NCBI GenBank assembly: GCA_002501135.1
Contig: DLRQ01000024.1
Location: forward strand, 6,166 to 20,597
From: Candidatus Neomicrothrix sp. UBA7884
GTDB taxonomy: Bacteria; Actinomycetota; Acidimicrobiia; Acidimicrobiales; MedAcidi-G1
Direction of reading: 5' to 3'
Length of the DNA: 14,432 nucleotides
Part shown: one piece after another, positions 7,386 through 14,432 of the stretch
Position numbering within the stretch: position 1 is the stretch's first letter
How the letters are laid out: every line of letters begins with the position of its first letter
Position numbers and translations under genes: made by a program
The notes under the pieces: model-generated
The model's input: the letters and a program-made list of their open reading frames with translations, nothing else
The model's database searches: none
What the model was told of the DNA's origin: nothing

Positions 7386-9086
7386 ACTTCCACCGATGCC
7401 ACAGACCCATCTCAGATAAACCGGCCTAGAAGCCGTGACGTGACCGAGGGGGCGGCACGTGCCCCCGCCCGTGCGATGTTACGTGCCATCGGCATGGATG
7501 ACGATGATTTCTCCAAGGCCCAGGTCGGTGTGGCCTCCTCGTGGAACGAGGTGACGCCGTGCAACATGCCTCTGAGCGATCTCGCTGGCCGTGCCAAGGT
7601 GGGTGTCGCCGACGCTGGCGGCTACCCGATCGAGTTCAACACCATCGCAGTCAGCGACGGCATCGCCATGGGACACGAGGGCATGCGGGCAAGCCTGGTG
7701 AGCCGGGAGATAATCGCCGACTCGGTAGAGGCTGTGATGCATGCCGAGCGCTTTGACGCCTTCGTCAGCTTCGCCGGGTGCGACAAGTCACTCCCCGGGA
7801 TGCTCATGGCAGCGGCACGCATCAACCTCCCGTCGGTGTTCGTCTACGGCGGTTCGATCCTGCCGGGCGAGCACAAGGGCAGGTCGCTTGACATCGTGAG
7901 CGTGTTCGAGGCTGTCGGTGCACACGCCGTGGGTGACATCGACGATGCCGAGTTGTTGGAGATCGAGCGCAGCGCATGTCCAACTGTGGGGTCGTGCGCC
8001 GGCATGTTCACAGCCAACACCATGGCGTCGGTGGCAGAGGGGCTGGGAATGTCCCTTCCGGGATCGGCCTCGGCCTCGGCGATCGACAAGCGTCGCAGCG
8101 ACGTCGCCTACGCCAGCGGTACAGCGGTCATGCAGCTGCTGGCTGCTGATATCCGACCCCGTCACATCCTCTCCAAGGCCGCCTTCGAGAATGCAATTGC
8201 ACTGGTGATGGCCCTGGGTGGTTCCACCAACGCCGTGCTCCACCTGTTGGCGATCGCCTTTGAAGCCGGAGTCGAGTTGGAGCTGGACGACTTCAACAAG
8301 GTTGCAGCACGGGTGCCGCATCTGGCTGACACCAAGCCTCACGGCGCCTACCACATGATCGATATCGACAAGATCGGTGGCGTGCCGGTGGTCATGCAGA
8401 TGCTGCTCGACGAGGGCCTGTTCCATGGCGATGAGATCACCGTCACCGGCAGGACCGTCGCCGAGAACCTGGCGATGCTTGACGTGCCCGCCCCCGACGG
8501 CGAGGTCATCCACACCTTTGACAATCCCATCCACGACATCGGCGGGATAGCCGTCCTTGAGGGGTCTCTGGCTCCAGATGGTGCGGTGGTCAAGGTTGCA
8601 GGACTCGACGTCGATTTCTTTGATGGTCGTGCACGTGTGTTCAACGGCGAGGACGATGCCATGGATGCAGTCATGGCCGGTCGTATCGAGGCCGGTGACA
8701 TTGTGATCATCCGATACGAGGGCCCCAAGGGCGGCCCAGGCATGAGGGAGATGCTCGCCATCACCGGTGCTATGAAGGGCGCAGGTCGGGGCGGCGATGC
8801 TGCACTTATCACCGACGGACGCTTCTCAGGAGGTACTCACGGGTTCTGTGTCGGTCACGTGGCTCCCGAGGCCGTCGACGGTGGCCCCATCGCCCTCATT
8901 GAGGAGGGCGACCGCATCGTTATCGATGTCAGGGCCCACACCATCGACCTGATGGTCGACGAGGCCGTTCTCGAGGAACGCCGGGCCAACCTCAAGCCGT
9001 ATCAGCCGCGTTACGAATCCGGTTTCCTCGCCAAATACGCGGCCCTGGCCCAGGGGGCCGAAAAGGGTGCAGTCACCCAGGCCTGA
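7383..9086 (+). CDS. ilvD: Dihydroxy-acid dehydratase
   Basis: IlvD (567 residues) dehydrates 2,3-dihydroxy-isovalerate and 2,3-dihydroxy-3-methylvalerate to the 2-oxo acids, the third common step of valine and isoleucine synthesis. Three cysteines at the cluster positions are present: C60 in N-E-V-T-P-C-N, C133 in A-G-C-D-K-S-L-P-G, and C205 in T-V-G-S-C-A-G-M-F. This indicates a [2Fe-2S]-type enzyme. Further family motifs are [21 protein letters not shown] and [11 protein letters not shown] near the C-terminus. The ATG at 7383 gives the normal N-terminus, with R-S-R-D-V-T-E-G at about 16-23. It is the first gene of the ilv block, 39 nt ahead of ilvB, and has its own promoter-like element. 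Edd (phosphogluconate dehydratase) is related, but the motifs and operon fit IlvD. Confidence 0.97.
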   Translation: MTSTDATDPSQINRPRSRDVTEGAARAPARAMLRAIGMDDDDFSKAQVGVASSWNEVTPCNMPLSDLAGRAKVGVADAGGYPIEFNTIAVSDGIAMGHEGMRASLVSREIIADSVEAVMHAERFDAFVSFAGCDKSLPGMLMAAARINLPSVFVYGGSILPGEHKGRSLDIVSVFEAVGAHAVGDIDDAELLEIERSACPTVGSCAGMFTANTMASVAEGLGMSLPGSASASAIDKRRSDVAYASGTAVMQLLAADIRPRHILSKAAFENAIALVMALGGSTNAVLHLLAIAFEAGVELELDDFNKVAARVPHLADTKPHGAYHMIDIDKIGGVPVVMQMLLDEGLFHGDEITVTGRTVAENLAMLDVPAPDGEVIHTFDNPIHDIGGIAVLEGSLAPDGAVVKVAGLDVDFFDGRARVFNGEDDAMDAVMAGRIEAGDIVIIRYEGPKGGPGMREMLAITGAMKGAGRGGDAALITDGRFSGGTHGFCVGHVAPEAVDGGPIALIEEGDRIVIDVRAHTIDLMVDEAVLEERRANLKPYQPRYESGFLAKYAALAQGAEKGAVTQA

Positions 9087-9125
9087 CATGAAACTTGACC
9101 GACCACTGACAAGCGGGACTCCAAG

Positions 9126-10859
9126 ATGAAGATGGATGGCGGACAGGCACTTATCCGAGCGCTCGAACTCGAGGGTGTCGACGTGATGTTCGGCCTGCCC
9201 GGCGGCGCCATCCTGCCGGTCTACGACCCCATCATCGACTCGTCGATCCGCCACATTCTGGTCAGGCACGAGCAGGGTGCCGGGCACATGGCCGAGGGCT
9301 ACGCACATGCCACGGGTCGTCCGGGCGTGGCGATGGTTACCAGCGGCCCGGGTGCAACCAACATCGTCACCCCGTTGTGCGATGCCCACCTCGATTCGGT
9401 GCCGATGGTCGTCATCACCGGCCAGGTCCCTTATGCCGCCATCGGGACCGACGCGTTCCAGGAGTGCGATACCACCGGTATCACCCAGTCGGTCACCAAG
9501 CACAACTTCCTCGTCTCCGAGGCACAGGACATTCCAAGGACCATCAAGGAGGCGTTCCACATTGCCACCACGGGGCGTCCCGGGCCGGTGCTCGTCGACA
9601 TTCCGAAAGACATCGTGGATCCCGACAATCCCAGGTCCGCCCTCGAGTGGACTGACGACGTCGACATGGACCTGCCCGGTTACAGCCCGCGGACCGAGGT
9701 TGATCCTGGTGCTATCGCTGCAGCCGCCGACCTGATCCGTGCCGCTGAGCGACCGGTGCTCTACGTGGGTGGCGGAATACTCAAGGCACGTGCAGCCGAG
9801 GCCCTCAGGGAACTCGCCGAGCTGACCGGTATCCACGTCGTCACGACCCTCATGGCTAGAGGGGCCTTCCCCGACAGCCATGACCTGTGCCTCGGTATGC
9901 CCGGCATGCACGGCAACTTCACCGCAGTGACGGCCATGCAGGAGTCAGACCTGCTGATCGCCTTGGGTGCCCGTTTCGACGACCGGGTCACCGGCCGGCT
10001 CGACGGTTTTGCCCAGAGAGCCAAGATCATCCATGTTGACATCGATGCCGCCGAACTGGGCAAGGTCCGTCGCCCCGACGTGGCCATTCTGGGCGACTGT
10101 CGTGTCGCCATCGAGGCACTCGTCGCAGACATGGCTTCCAACGGCGTCGGCGGGGCCGACCGGAACGCCTGGCGGTCGCGTGTGAGCGGCTGGCAGGAGC
10201 GCTTCCCGCTGTCCTACGAACAGGCACAGGCAGGCGATGCGCTGAAGCCTCAGATGGTCATCGAACGCCTCCGCGACGCCACACCCGACGACACGATCGT
10301 GGCCTCAGGCGTTGGTCAGCACCAGATGTGGGCCAGCCAGTACTGGTCATTCGAGCACCCCTACACCTGGATCAACTCCGGGGGCCTTGGAACCATGGGC
10401 TTTTCGATTCCGGCTGCGATCGGTGCCAAGGCGGGTTGCCCCGACAAGATGGTCTGGGCGGTCGATGGTGACGGCTGTTTCCAGATGACCGCCCAGGAAC
10501 TTGTCACGGCAACTGTCGAGAAGATCCCGATCAAGGTGGCGCTGCTCAACAACTCCTACCTGGGGATGGTCCGCCAGTGGCAGGAGATGTTCTACGACGA
10601 GCGCTACTCCGAGGTCTTCCTCTCAAAGGACGTACCCGACTACAAGGGATGGGCCGAGTCCATGGGATGCGTGGCGATGAGGGTCGACAGTCCCGAGGAG
10701 GTCGACGCAGCGATCGCCAAGGCCAACGAGGTCGACGACCGCCCTGTCGTCATCGACTTCCGGGTGACTGCCGCCGAGAAGGTCTACCCGATGGTTCCAT
10801 CTGGTGCCTCCAACTCCGAACTGGTCGTGCCGCCGTCCCAGCAGGACCAACCACGATGA
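9126..10859 (+). CDS. ilvB: Acetolactate synthase (acetohydroxyacid synthase) large, catalytic subunit
   Basis: This 577-residue thiamine-diphosphate enzyme condenses two pyruvates to acetolactate, or pyruvate with 2-oxobutyrate to acetohydroxybutyrate. The catalytic glutamate is E49 in V-R-H-E-Q-G-A-G-H-M-A-E-G-Y-A. The Mg2+/ThDP motif runs from G448-D-G450 to N475-N476 (G-D-G-C-F-Q-M-T ... L-L-N-N-S-Y-L-G-M-V). The FAD-associated middle domain shows V-L-Y-V-G-G-G (211-217) and G-A-R-F-D-D-R-V-T-G (281-290). The R-Q-W-Q-E-M-F-Y segment is typical of biosynthetic AHAS rather than of catabolic acetolactate synthase. ATG 9126 is used; an in-frame ATG at 9132 is equally possible, and the Shine-Dalgarno is weak. 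The stop TGA overlaps the ilvN ATG (ATGA), coupling catalytic and regulatory subunits. Confidence 0.97.
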   Translation: MKMDGGQALIRALELEGVDVMFGLPGGAILPVYDPIIDSSIRHILVRHEQGAGHMAEGYAHATGRPGVAMVTSGPGATNIVTPLCDAHLDSVPMVVITGQVPYAAIGTDAFQECDTTGITQSVTKHNFLVSEAQDIPRTIKEAFHIATTGRPGPVLVDIPKDIVDPDNPRSALEWTDDVDMDLPGYSPRTEVDPGAIAAAADLIRAAERPVLYVGGGILKARAAEALRELAELTGIHVVTTLMARGAFPDSHDLCLGMPGMHGNFTAVTAMQESDLLIALGARFDDRVTGRLDGFAQRAKIIHVDIDAAELGKVRRPDVAILGDCRVAIEALVADMASNGVGGADRNAWRSRVSGWQERFPLSYEQAQAGDALKPQMVIERLRDATPDDTIVASGVGQHQMWASQYWSFEHPYTWINSGGLGTMGFSIPAAIGAKAGCPDKMVWAVDGDGCFQMTAQELVTATVEKIPIKVALLNNSYLGMVRQWQEMFYDERYSEVFLSKDVPDYKGWAESMGCVAMRVDSPEEVDAAIAKANEVDDRPVVIDFRVTAAEKVYPMVPSGASNSELVVPPSQQDQPR

Positions 10860-11395
10860 ACGAACAGCAGGGTTCGAGCGGGCCGGCGAAGCACCACGTG
10901 CCCGATTACCGGTACCACACGCTTGTGGTGACCGTTGAGAACAAGTCGGGTGTGCTGGCACGCCTGGCAGCCCTGTTCTCCCGCCGCGGATTCAACATCG
11001 AGTCGCTGGCCGTTGCACCAACCGACGATGAACGCTTCAGCAGGGTGACCGTGGTTGTCGACCTGGAGTCGGCTCCGTTGGAGCAGATCATCAAGCAACT
11101 CGACAAACTGGTGAACGTGGTCAACATCCGCGAGCTGCACCCCGGCCATGCCGTTGAGCGGGAGTTGATGATCGTGACCGTCGTAGCGGGGCCGGACCGT
11201 CGTGATGAGCTGGTCGAGCATCTGGACCGGGCCGGCGGCAAGGTCCTGTCGGTTGGCGCCGACGCAATGATGCTCTCGTTGGTCGGGCCACCCGTCCGAG
11301 TTGACGAGTTCGAGAAACTGCTCGGTCAGTACGGCATCATCGAGTTGCAGCGCACAGGCAGAGTCGCTCTGGCGAACCTCGACGAGGACGACTGA
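10856..11395 (+). CDS. ilvN: Acetolactate synthase small, regulatory subunit
   Basis: This 179-residue subunit activates IlvB and confers valine feedback inhibition. An N-terminal ACT domain (about 21-95) carries [16 protein letters not shown] and G-F-N-I-E-S-L-A-V. It includes N29, G32 and N47 at the positions that line the valine site in IlvH-type proteins. The C-terminal ACT-like domain (about 100-173) includes E-L-M-I-V-T-V and [14 protein letters not shown]. The frame stays open far upstream inside ilvB. The ATG at 10856-10858 is chosen because it overlaps the ilvB stop (10857-10859) as ATGA and gives the standard length. An AGGA lies about 10 nt upstream. The first 16 residues are polar and unlike the core family. 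Confidence 0.96.
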   Translation: MNEQQGSSGPAKHHVPDYRYHTLVVTVENKSGVLARLAALFSRRGFNIESLAVAPTDDERFSRVTVVVDLESAPLEQIIKQLDKLVNVVNIRELHPGHAVERELMIVTVVAGPDRRDELVEHLDRAGGKVLSVGADAMMLSLVGPPVRVDEFEKLLGQYGIIELQRTGRVALANLDEDD

Positions 11396-11401
11396 GCACG
11401 T

Positions 11402-11430
11402 TTTCTTTCCCAATCACTATTCGCTATACG
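11402..11430 (+). promoter_or_regulatory. Possible internal promoter for ilvC
   Basis: The 56-nt gap between ilvN and ilvC is unusually AT-rich for this window. TATACG (11425-11430) could serve as a -10, with TTTCTT (11402-11407) 17 nt upstream as a poor -35. The leader would be short and would contain the ilvC Shine-Dalgarno. This is a weak call based on two approximate hexamers. Confidence 0.25.
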
Positions 11431-11451
11431 ACAAGACCAGGAGACATCCCC

Positions 11452-12483
11452 GTGGCAAACATCTTCTATGAGAACGACGTGAACCGGGCGGCCATCGCCG
11501 ACCGGAAGGTTGCAGTTCTGGGCTACGGCTCTCAGGGCCACGCCCATGCCCTGAACCTCAAGGAGTCGGGCATCAACGTCTGTGTCGGCCTTCGCGACGG
11601 CTCTTCGTCTGCGGCCAAGGCCTCTGAGGCCGGCCTGACCGTCCGGTCGCTGGCCGATGCGTCTTCATGGGCGGACGTGATCATGATCCTCCTGCCTGAC
11701 ACCGAGCAGGCGGCGGTCTACGAGGAGCACATCGCCCCCAACTTGAATGCCGGCGATGCCATTGCCTTCGCCCACGGCTTCAACATCCGCTTCGACCTGA
11801 TCAACCCTCCCGACGACGTGGACGTGATCATGGTTGCCCCGAAGGGCCCTGGCCACCTGGTGCGACGCACATACGTTGAGGGCGGCGGTGTTCCGTGCCT
11901 CATCGCTGTCGAGCAGGATCCGTCCGGTGGCGCATGTGATCTTGCTCTCGCTTACGCCGATGGCCTGGGCGGTGCCCGTGCAGGCGTTATAGAGACCACG
12001 TTCACAGAGGAGTGCGAGACCGACCTGTTCGGCGAGCAGGTCGTGTTGTGCGGTGGCCTCACCGAGCTGGTCCGCAGCGCCTTTGACACCCTGGTGGATG
12101 CCGGTTACCAGCCTGAGATCTGCTACTTCGAGTGCCTGCACGAGGTGAAGTTGATCGTGGACCTCATGTACGAGCAGGGGATTGCCGGTATGCGCTATTC
12201 GGTTTCTGACACTGCCGAATACGGAGACCTGACTCGTGGTCCGAGGGTCATCGACGACCATGTCCGCGAGACCATGAAGACCATCCTGGGCGAGATCCAG
12301 TCGGGTCAGTTTGCTGAGGAGTGGGTGGCTGAGAGCCGTTCGGGTCGTGAGAATTTCAAACGCCTCGAGGATGCCGGTCATGAGCACCGTGTCGAGAAGG
12401 TGGGTTCGCGTCTGCGTGAGATGATGCCGTGGATCAGTGCCGGAAGGGTCTCCGTGCAGGAAGCCTCAGGAGGCCAGGGCTAG
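11452..12483 (+). CDS. ilvC: Ketol-acid reductoisomerase, class I (short form)
   Basis: KARI (343 residues) isomerises and reduces acetolactate or acetohydroxybutyrate to the dihydroxy acids that IlvD uses. The Rossmann motif is G24-Y-G-S-Q-G29 followed by H30-A-H-A. The beta2-alphaB loop R48-D-G-S51-S-S53 has the serines that hold the 2'-phosphate, so NADPH preference is predicted. Active-site residues are visible: H108, the metal ligands D191 and E195, and E227 and E231 (F-E-C-L-H-E-V-K), with S252 in the R-Y-S-V-S-D-T segment. The length is that of the short class I enzyme. The GTG at 11452-11454 is supported by a good Shine-Dalgarno, AGGAG (11439-11443), 8 nt upstream, and gives the family-standard N-terminus M-A-N-I-F-Y. 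It lies 56 nt after ilvN and is followed by a strong stem-loop. Confidence 0.97.
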   Translation: MANIFYENDVNRAAIADRKVAVLGYGSQGHAHALNLKESGINVCVGLRDGSSSAAKASEAGLTVRSLADASSWADVIMILLPDTEQAAVYEEHIAPNLNAGDAIAFAHGFNIRFDLINPPDDVDVIMVAPKGPGHLVRRTYVEGGGVPCLIAVEQDPSGGACDLALAYADGLGGARAGVIETTFTEECETDLFGEQVVLCGGLTELVRSAFDTLVDAGYQPEICYFECLHEVKLIVDLMYEQGIAGMRYSVSDTAEYGDLTRGPRVIDDHVRETMKTILGEIQSGQFAEEWVAESRSGRENFKRLEDAGHEHRVEKVGSRLREMMPWISAGRVSVQEASGGQG

Positions 12484-12491
12484 TACCTGTA

Positions 12492-12564
12492 GGGAGGAGT
12501 GCCGAAGGCGACCGCGCACGACTTTTGCTTATGAGGAGAAGCGGGCGTGTTCGGCGCTCCTCCC
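12492..12564 (+). terminator. Long stem-loop between the convergent ilvC and thiolase genes
   Basis: GGGAGGAGTGCCGAA (12492-12506) pairs with TTCGGCGCTCCTCCC (12550-12564): 14 Watson-Crick pairs and one wobble in the plus-strand RNA. In the opposite transcript the wobble becomes a C-A mismatch, so the fold suits the ilvC message better. The 43-nt loop can form a further small helix (CCGC 12512-12515 with GCGG 12541-12544). There is no strong U-run after the stem, so calling it a terminator is inference from position (8 nt after the ilvC stop, between convergent genes). It could instead protect the mRNA 3' end. Confidence 0.5.
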
Positions 12565-12579
12565 TTGCATTGGAAAGTG

Positions 12580-13782
12580 CTAGCTGAGGCGCTGGACGAT
12601 CATCGCCATTCCCTGGCCGCCGCCTACGCACATCGATTCCAGCCCGAACTCCTTGTCGGAGTCTTCGAGGCCGTTGAGGAGGGTTGCCATGATGCGTGAT
12701 CCGGTCATGCCGAAGGGGTGGCCGAGGGCTATGGCGCCACCGTTCACGTTCAGCTTGTCGTGGTCGATGCCGAGCTCGTCGGCTGATGGCAGGACCTGGG
12801 CGGCGAAGGCTTCGTTGATTTCGACGAGGTCGATGTCGTCGATGGTCATGTTGACGCGGCCGAGTGCGATTCGTATGGCGTCGATGGGGCCGAGGCCCAT
12901 GATCTCGGGGCTGAGTGATGACACGCCAGAGGAGATGATTTTGGCGATCGGGCTGATGCCCAGCTCGGCTGCCCGGGTGGCGCTCATGACTACTACTGCT
13001 GCTGCGCCGTCGTTGAGGGGGCAGGCGTTGCCGGCGGTGACGGTGCCGTCGGGGCGGAATACCGGGTTGAGTTGTGAGACCTTTTCGTAGGTGGTTCCGG
13101 CGCGGATGCCGTCGTCGGCGCTGACGATGGTGCCGTCGGGGAGGGTGTAGGGGGTGATTTCGCGTTCGAAGAAGCCGCGGTCGCGGGCGGCTTCGGCTCG
13201 GTTCTGGGAGCGGACGCCCCATTCGTCCTGGGCCTGGCGTGATACGCCTTTGTAGGCGGCGACGTTTTCTGCTGTCTGGCCCATTGCCATGTAGATGTCG
13301 GGCATGCCCTCAGGTTGTGCCCAGGTTTCTGCTCCGCCTGTTGTGCGGCTGGCGGTGCGGGCTTCGGCGTCTGCGAAGAGGGGGTTGTGCGGGCCGTTGT
13401 CGGCTGCGCCGTACTGGTAGCGGCTGACGCATTCGACGCCTCCGGAGACGAAGACGTTGCCCATGCCGGCCATGATCGTGTGGGCTGCCATGCGGATGGT
13501 CTGGAGTGATGATGAGCAGTACCGGTTGACGGTCACTCCGGGTGAGTCGAGGCCGGCGAGGACGGCTGCTACGCGGGCCACGTTGTAGCCCTGTTCGCCG
13601 CCGGGCTGGCCGGTTCCCCAGATCACGTCCTCGACTTCGTCGCGGGGCAGGTCGGGGACCTTGCCGAGGACGTCGTTGATGATGAAGGCGGACATGTCGT
13701 CGGGCCGGGCGTCGACGAGGCTTCCCTTGTTGGCCCGTCCGATGGGGGTTCGTGATGTTGCGACGATTACGGCTTCGGGCAT
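12580..13782 (-). CDS. Thiolase, acetyl-CoA C-acyltransferase family
   Basis: This 400-residue thiolase either condenses two acetyl-CoA or cleaves 3-ketoacyl-CoA with CoA. The nucleophilic cysteine is C89 in V-N-R-Y-C-S-S-S-L-Q. The second half has N-E-A-F-A (323-327), the N-x-N-G-G-A-I-A-L-G-H-P block with H355, and the acid/base cysteine C385 in C-V-G-G-G-Q-G. All catalytic residues are therefore present. The C-S-S-S following the nucleophile replaces the commoner C-A-S-G; I regard this as a subfamily feature. The ATG at 13782-13780 is chosen over an upstream in-frame ATG (13875). It starts directly at the conserved M-P-E-A-V-I-V-A-T-S-R-T-P-I-G, has GGGAG upstream and lies downstream of a -10-like TAGGCT. 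It is divergent from the peroxiredoxin and convergent with ilvC. Biosynthetic versus degradative direction cannot be decided here, since no beta-oxidation partners are adjacent. Confidence 0.94.
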   Translation of the reverse strand: MPEAVIVATSRTPIGRANKGSLVDARPDDMSAFIINDVLGKVPDLPRDEVEDVIWGTGQPGGEQGYNVARVAAVLAGLDSPGVTVNRYCSSSLQTIRMAAHTIMAGMGNVFVSGGVECVSRYQYGAADNGPHNPLFADAEARTASRTTGGAETWAQPEGMPDIYMAMGQTAENVAAYKGVSRQAQDEWGVRSQNRAEAARDRGFFEREITPYTLPDGTIVSADDGIRAGTTYEKVSQLNPVFRPDGTVTAGNACPLNDGAAAVVVMSATRAAELGISPIAKIISSGVSSLSPEIMGLGPIDAIRIALGRVNMTIDDIDLVEINEAFAAQVLPSADELGIDHDKLNVNGGAIALGHPFGMTGSRIMATLLNGLEDSDKEFGLESMCVGGGQGMAMIVQRLS

Positions 13783-13828
13783 TGGGGGGCTCCCTGGTGA
13801 TGTCGGGGTGGTTTCCTGATGGTGCCGG

Positions 13829-13834
13829 AGCCTA
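13829..13834 (-). promoter_or_regulatory. Possible -10 element of the thiolase gene
   Basis: On the minus strand, TAGGCT (13834-13829) fits TAnnnT. A start about 7 nt further on would leave a leader of about 40 nt ending in a GGGAG ribosome-binding site before the ATG at 13782. Unlike the leaderless genes in this window, this one would be translated from a normal leader. No clear -35 is seen. Confidence 0.35.
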
Positions 13835-13878
13835 GCCAGCGCCGGGGCTGGACCCCCATCGGACAGTGCATCCACGGC

Positions 13879-13884
13879 TATGGT
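13879..13884 (+). promoter_or_regulatory. Possible -10 element of the selenoperoxiredoxin gene
   Basis: TATGGT (13879-13884) fits TAnnnT and would start a leader of about 36 nt. That leader carries the Shine-Dalgarno AGGGGG (13915-13920), 6 nt before the ATG at 13927. It lies about 45 bp from the thiolase -10 on the other strand, so the two promoters are back to back. The call rests on one hexamer. Confidence 0.35.
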
Positions 13885-13926
13885 CGGCGCACGACATTTT
13901 GATCTGGAGTTACTAGGGGGATTTGC

Positions 13927-14394
13927 ATGCTCGAGGTAGGAACCGTTGCACCGGCGTTCTCGGCGCCTGACCAGAACGGCATCAAGGTCAGCTCTGATGA
14001 TCTGGCTGGTTCGTGGGTGGCCCTGTGGTGGTATCCGAAGGCTTCGACACCTGGTTGAACGGTTCAGGGTCAGGGGTTCCGTGATCGAACCTCATCATTT
14101 TCAGAGGCTGGTGCCGTGGTTGTGGGTGCAAGTTTTGACACGGTCGAGGAGCAGAAGGCCTTTGCCGACGAACAGGGCTTTACGTATTCGTTGTTGTCGG
14201 ATCCTGACAGGGTGATGGGTGCCGCCTACGAGGTGGTTCGCCCGGCCGATGATCCCATTGCTGCGTTTCCGTACCGCTGTTCGTACCTGATCGCTCCCGA
14301 CGGCACGATTGCGGCTTCCTACGACCTCAACTCGTCGCAGACCCTTGATGAGCATGCCGACGAGGTGTTGGCCGACATCTTGTCCCGCTCCTGA
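13927..14394 (+). CDS. bcp: Selenocysteine-containing peroxiredoxin (Bcp/PrxQ-like), in-frame TGA read as Sec44
   Basis: Read through one in-frame TGA (14056-14058), this frame encodes 155 residues, the normal size of Bcp/PrxQ peroxiredoxins, which reduce hydroperoxides. The TGA is codon 44, exactly the peroxidatic position of the P-x-x-x-T-x-x-C motif (P37-K-A-S-T41-P-G-U44-T). Homology resumes at once with V-Q-G-Q-G-F-R-D-R, then S-F-D-T, L-L-S-D-P-D at about 89-94, and R117 in the F-P-Y-R-C-S-Y-L-I segment before A-P-D-G. No frameshift and no second stop occur. A SECIS-like hairpin begins just after the TGA. The ATG has a Shine-Dalgarno, AGGGGG, 6 nt upstream. The usual resolving cysteine of Bcp (peroxidatic +5) is Q49. 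C118 is the only cysteine, so the reducing partner is unclear. The alternative is a pseudogene or a TGC-to-TGA sequence error. I favour selenocysteine because the stop falls on the catalytic residue and the rest is intact. Confidence 0.85.
14056..14058 (+). other. UGA codon recoded as selenocysteine
   Basis: This TGA is in frame with the ATG at 13927 (codon 44) and with the downstream peroxiredoxin sequence to the stop TGA at 14392-14394. A one-base change from TGC or TGT would restore the standard peroxidatic cysteine, which is the replacement pattern seen in known Sec/Cys homologue pairs. Decoding requires SelA, SelB, SelD and tRNA-Sec, none of which is encoded in this window. Confidence 0.8.
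14059..14091 (+). promoter_or_regulatory. Putative bacterial SECIS stem-loop
   Basis: Directly after the UGA, GGTTC (14061-14065) pairs with GAACC (14087-14091). GG (14067-14068) can pair with TC (14085-14086). TCA (14070-14072) pairs with TGA (14082-14084), and GG (14073-14074) with CC (14079-14080). This leaves the apical loop GGTT (14075-14078) and single bulges at A66, G69 and G81 (numbering 140xx). The loop starts 16 nt after the UGA and has G in its first two positions followed by U, matching the known requirements for SelB-binding bacterial SECIS elements. The pairing was done by eye; energies were not computed. Confidence 0.65.
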
Positions 14395-14410
14395 GGGTCT
14401 GACCGGGTGG

Positions 14411-14430
14411 CACCTTGATCAGCGAAGGTG
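14411..14430 (+). terminator. Small hairpin downstream of the selenoperoxiredoxin gene
   Basis: CACCTT (14411-14416) and AAGGTG (14425-14430) are a perfect inverted repeat around an 8-nt loop, starting 16 nt after the stop codon. It is placed like a terminator, but the window ends 2 nt later, so any U-tract cannot be seen. Confidence 0.3.
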
Positions 14431-14432
14431 GT

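Noticed and set aside
9087..9125. Possible promoter (TTGACC) between ilvD and ilvB
   Set aside because: There is no matching -10 hexamer at suitable spacing in the 39-nt gap. Simple operon read-through is more likely.
8826..9911. Minus-strand open frame of 361 codons across ilvD and ilvB
   Set aside because: It lies opposite two unmistakable enzymes and shows no domain signature. Its length is explained by GC-rich third-codon positions.
10577..10855. Extended ilvN start inside ilvB
   Set aside because: The extra 93 residues are an out-of-frame translation of the conserved ilvB end. The ATGA overlap at 10856-10859 gives the standard IlvN length.
12434..13222. Minus-strand Arg/Pro-rich frame overlapping the thiolase
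   Set aside because: It is low in complexity (R, P, H repeats) and out of frame with the intact thiolase. This is typical of alternative frames in high-GC genes.
13783..13875. N-terminal extension of the thiolase to an upstream ATG at 13875
   Set aside because: The extra 31 residues are not thiolase-like. The ATG at 13782 begins exactly at the conserved N-terminus and has a ribosome-binding site, and the extension would run through the putative -10.
14116..14394. Separate 92-residue protein starting at GTG 14116
   Set aside because: It begins in the middle of the peroxiredoxin fold without a ribosome-binding site or catalytic residue. It is the C-terminal part of the Sec-containing protein.

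Overview
The window is a high-GC, gene-dense bacterial chromosome segment. The translational style (GTG starts, 4-nt stop/start overlaps) and the gene set (PASTA-domain Ser/Thr kinase, GatCAB amidotransferase, ilvD-ilvB-ilvN-ilvC) point to Actinobacteriota. I lean towards an Acidimicrobiia-like lineage, but that placement is inferred from style, not from any marker gene. There are no insertion sequences, prophage genes, CRISPR arrays, rRNAs or tRNAs that I can see. No stretch longer than about 150 bases lacks a gene.

Layout. 1-264: the C-terminal BRCT end of NAD-dependent DNA ligase (+). 269-682: a small membrane-anchored hypothetical protein (-). 790-2667: a transmembrane PASTA Ser/Thr kinase (+). 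2721-5967: gatC-gatA-gatB (+), each pair overlapping by 4 nt. 5964-7289: a MATE-family transporter (-), tail to tail with gatB. 7383-12483: the branched-chain amino acid block ilvD, ilvB, ilvN, ilvC (+). 12492-12564: a long stem-loop between convergent genes. 12580-13782: a thiolase (-). 13927-14394: a Bcp/PrxQ-type peroxiredoxin (+). 14411-14430: a small hairpin at the right edge.

The main find is the peroxiredoxin. Its frame is interrupted by one TGA (14056-14058) exactly where the peroxidatic cysteine belongs (P-K-A-S-T-P-G-[TGA]-T). The protein signature continues without a break on the far side, and a stem-loop with a G-G-U-U apical loop begins just after the TGA at the spacing expected of a bacterial SECIS. 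I therefore read it as a selenocysteine peroxiredoxin of 155 residues. Conventional gene calling would split it into a 43-residue stub and a truncated C-terminal protein.

A second recurring theme is promoter architecture. Five genes that head transcription units have a TAnCCT hexamer ending only 6 nt (8 nt for gatC) before an ATG or GTG and no convincing ribosome-binding site. This is the geometry of leaderless transcripts. By contrast, ilvC, the thiolase and the peroxiredoxin have purine-rich Shine-Dalgarno sequences.

The housekeeping content is coherent. GatCAB converts misacylated Glu-tRNA(Gln) and/or Asp-tRNA(Asn). IlvBN, IlvC and IlvD form the common valine/isoleucine pathway from pyruvate or 2-oxobutyrate. 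The thiolase and the peroxiredoxin are divergently transcribed from a shared 144-bp region.
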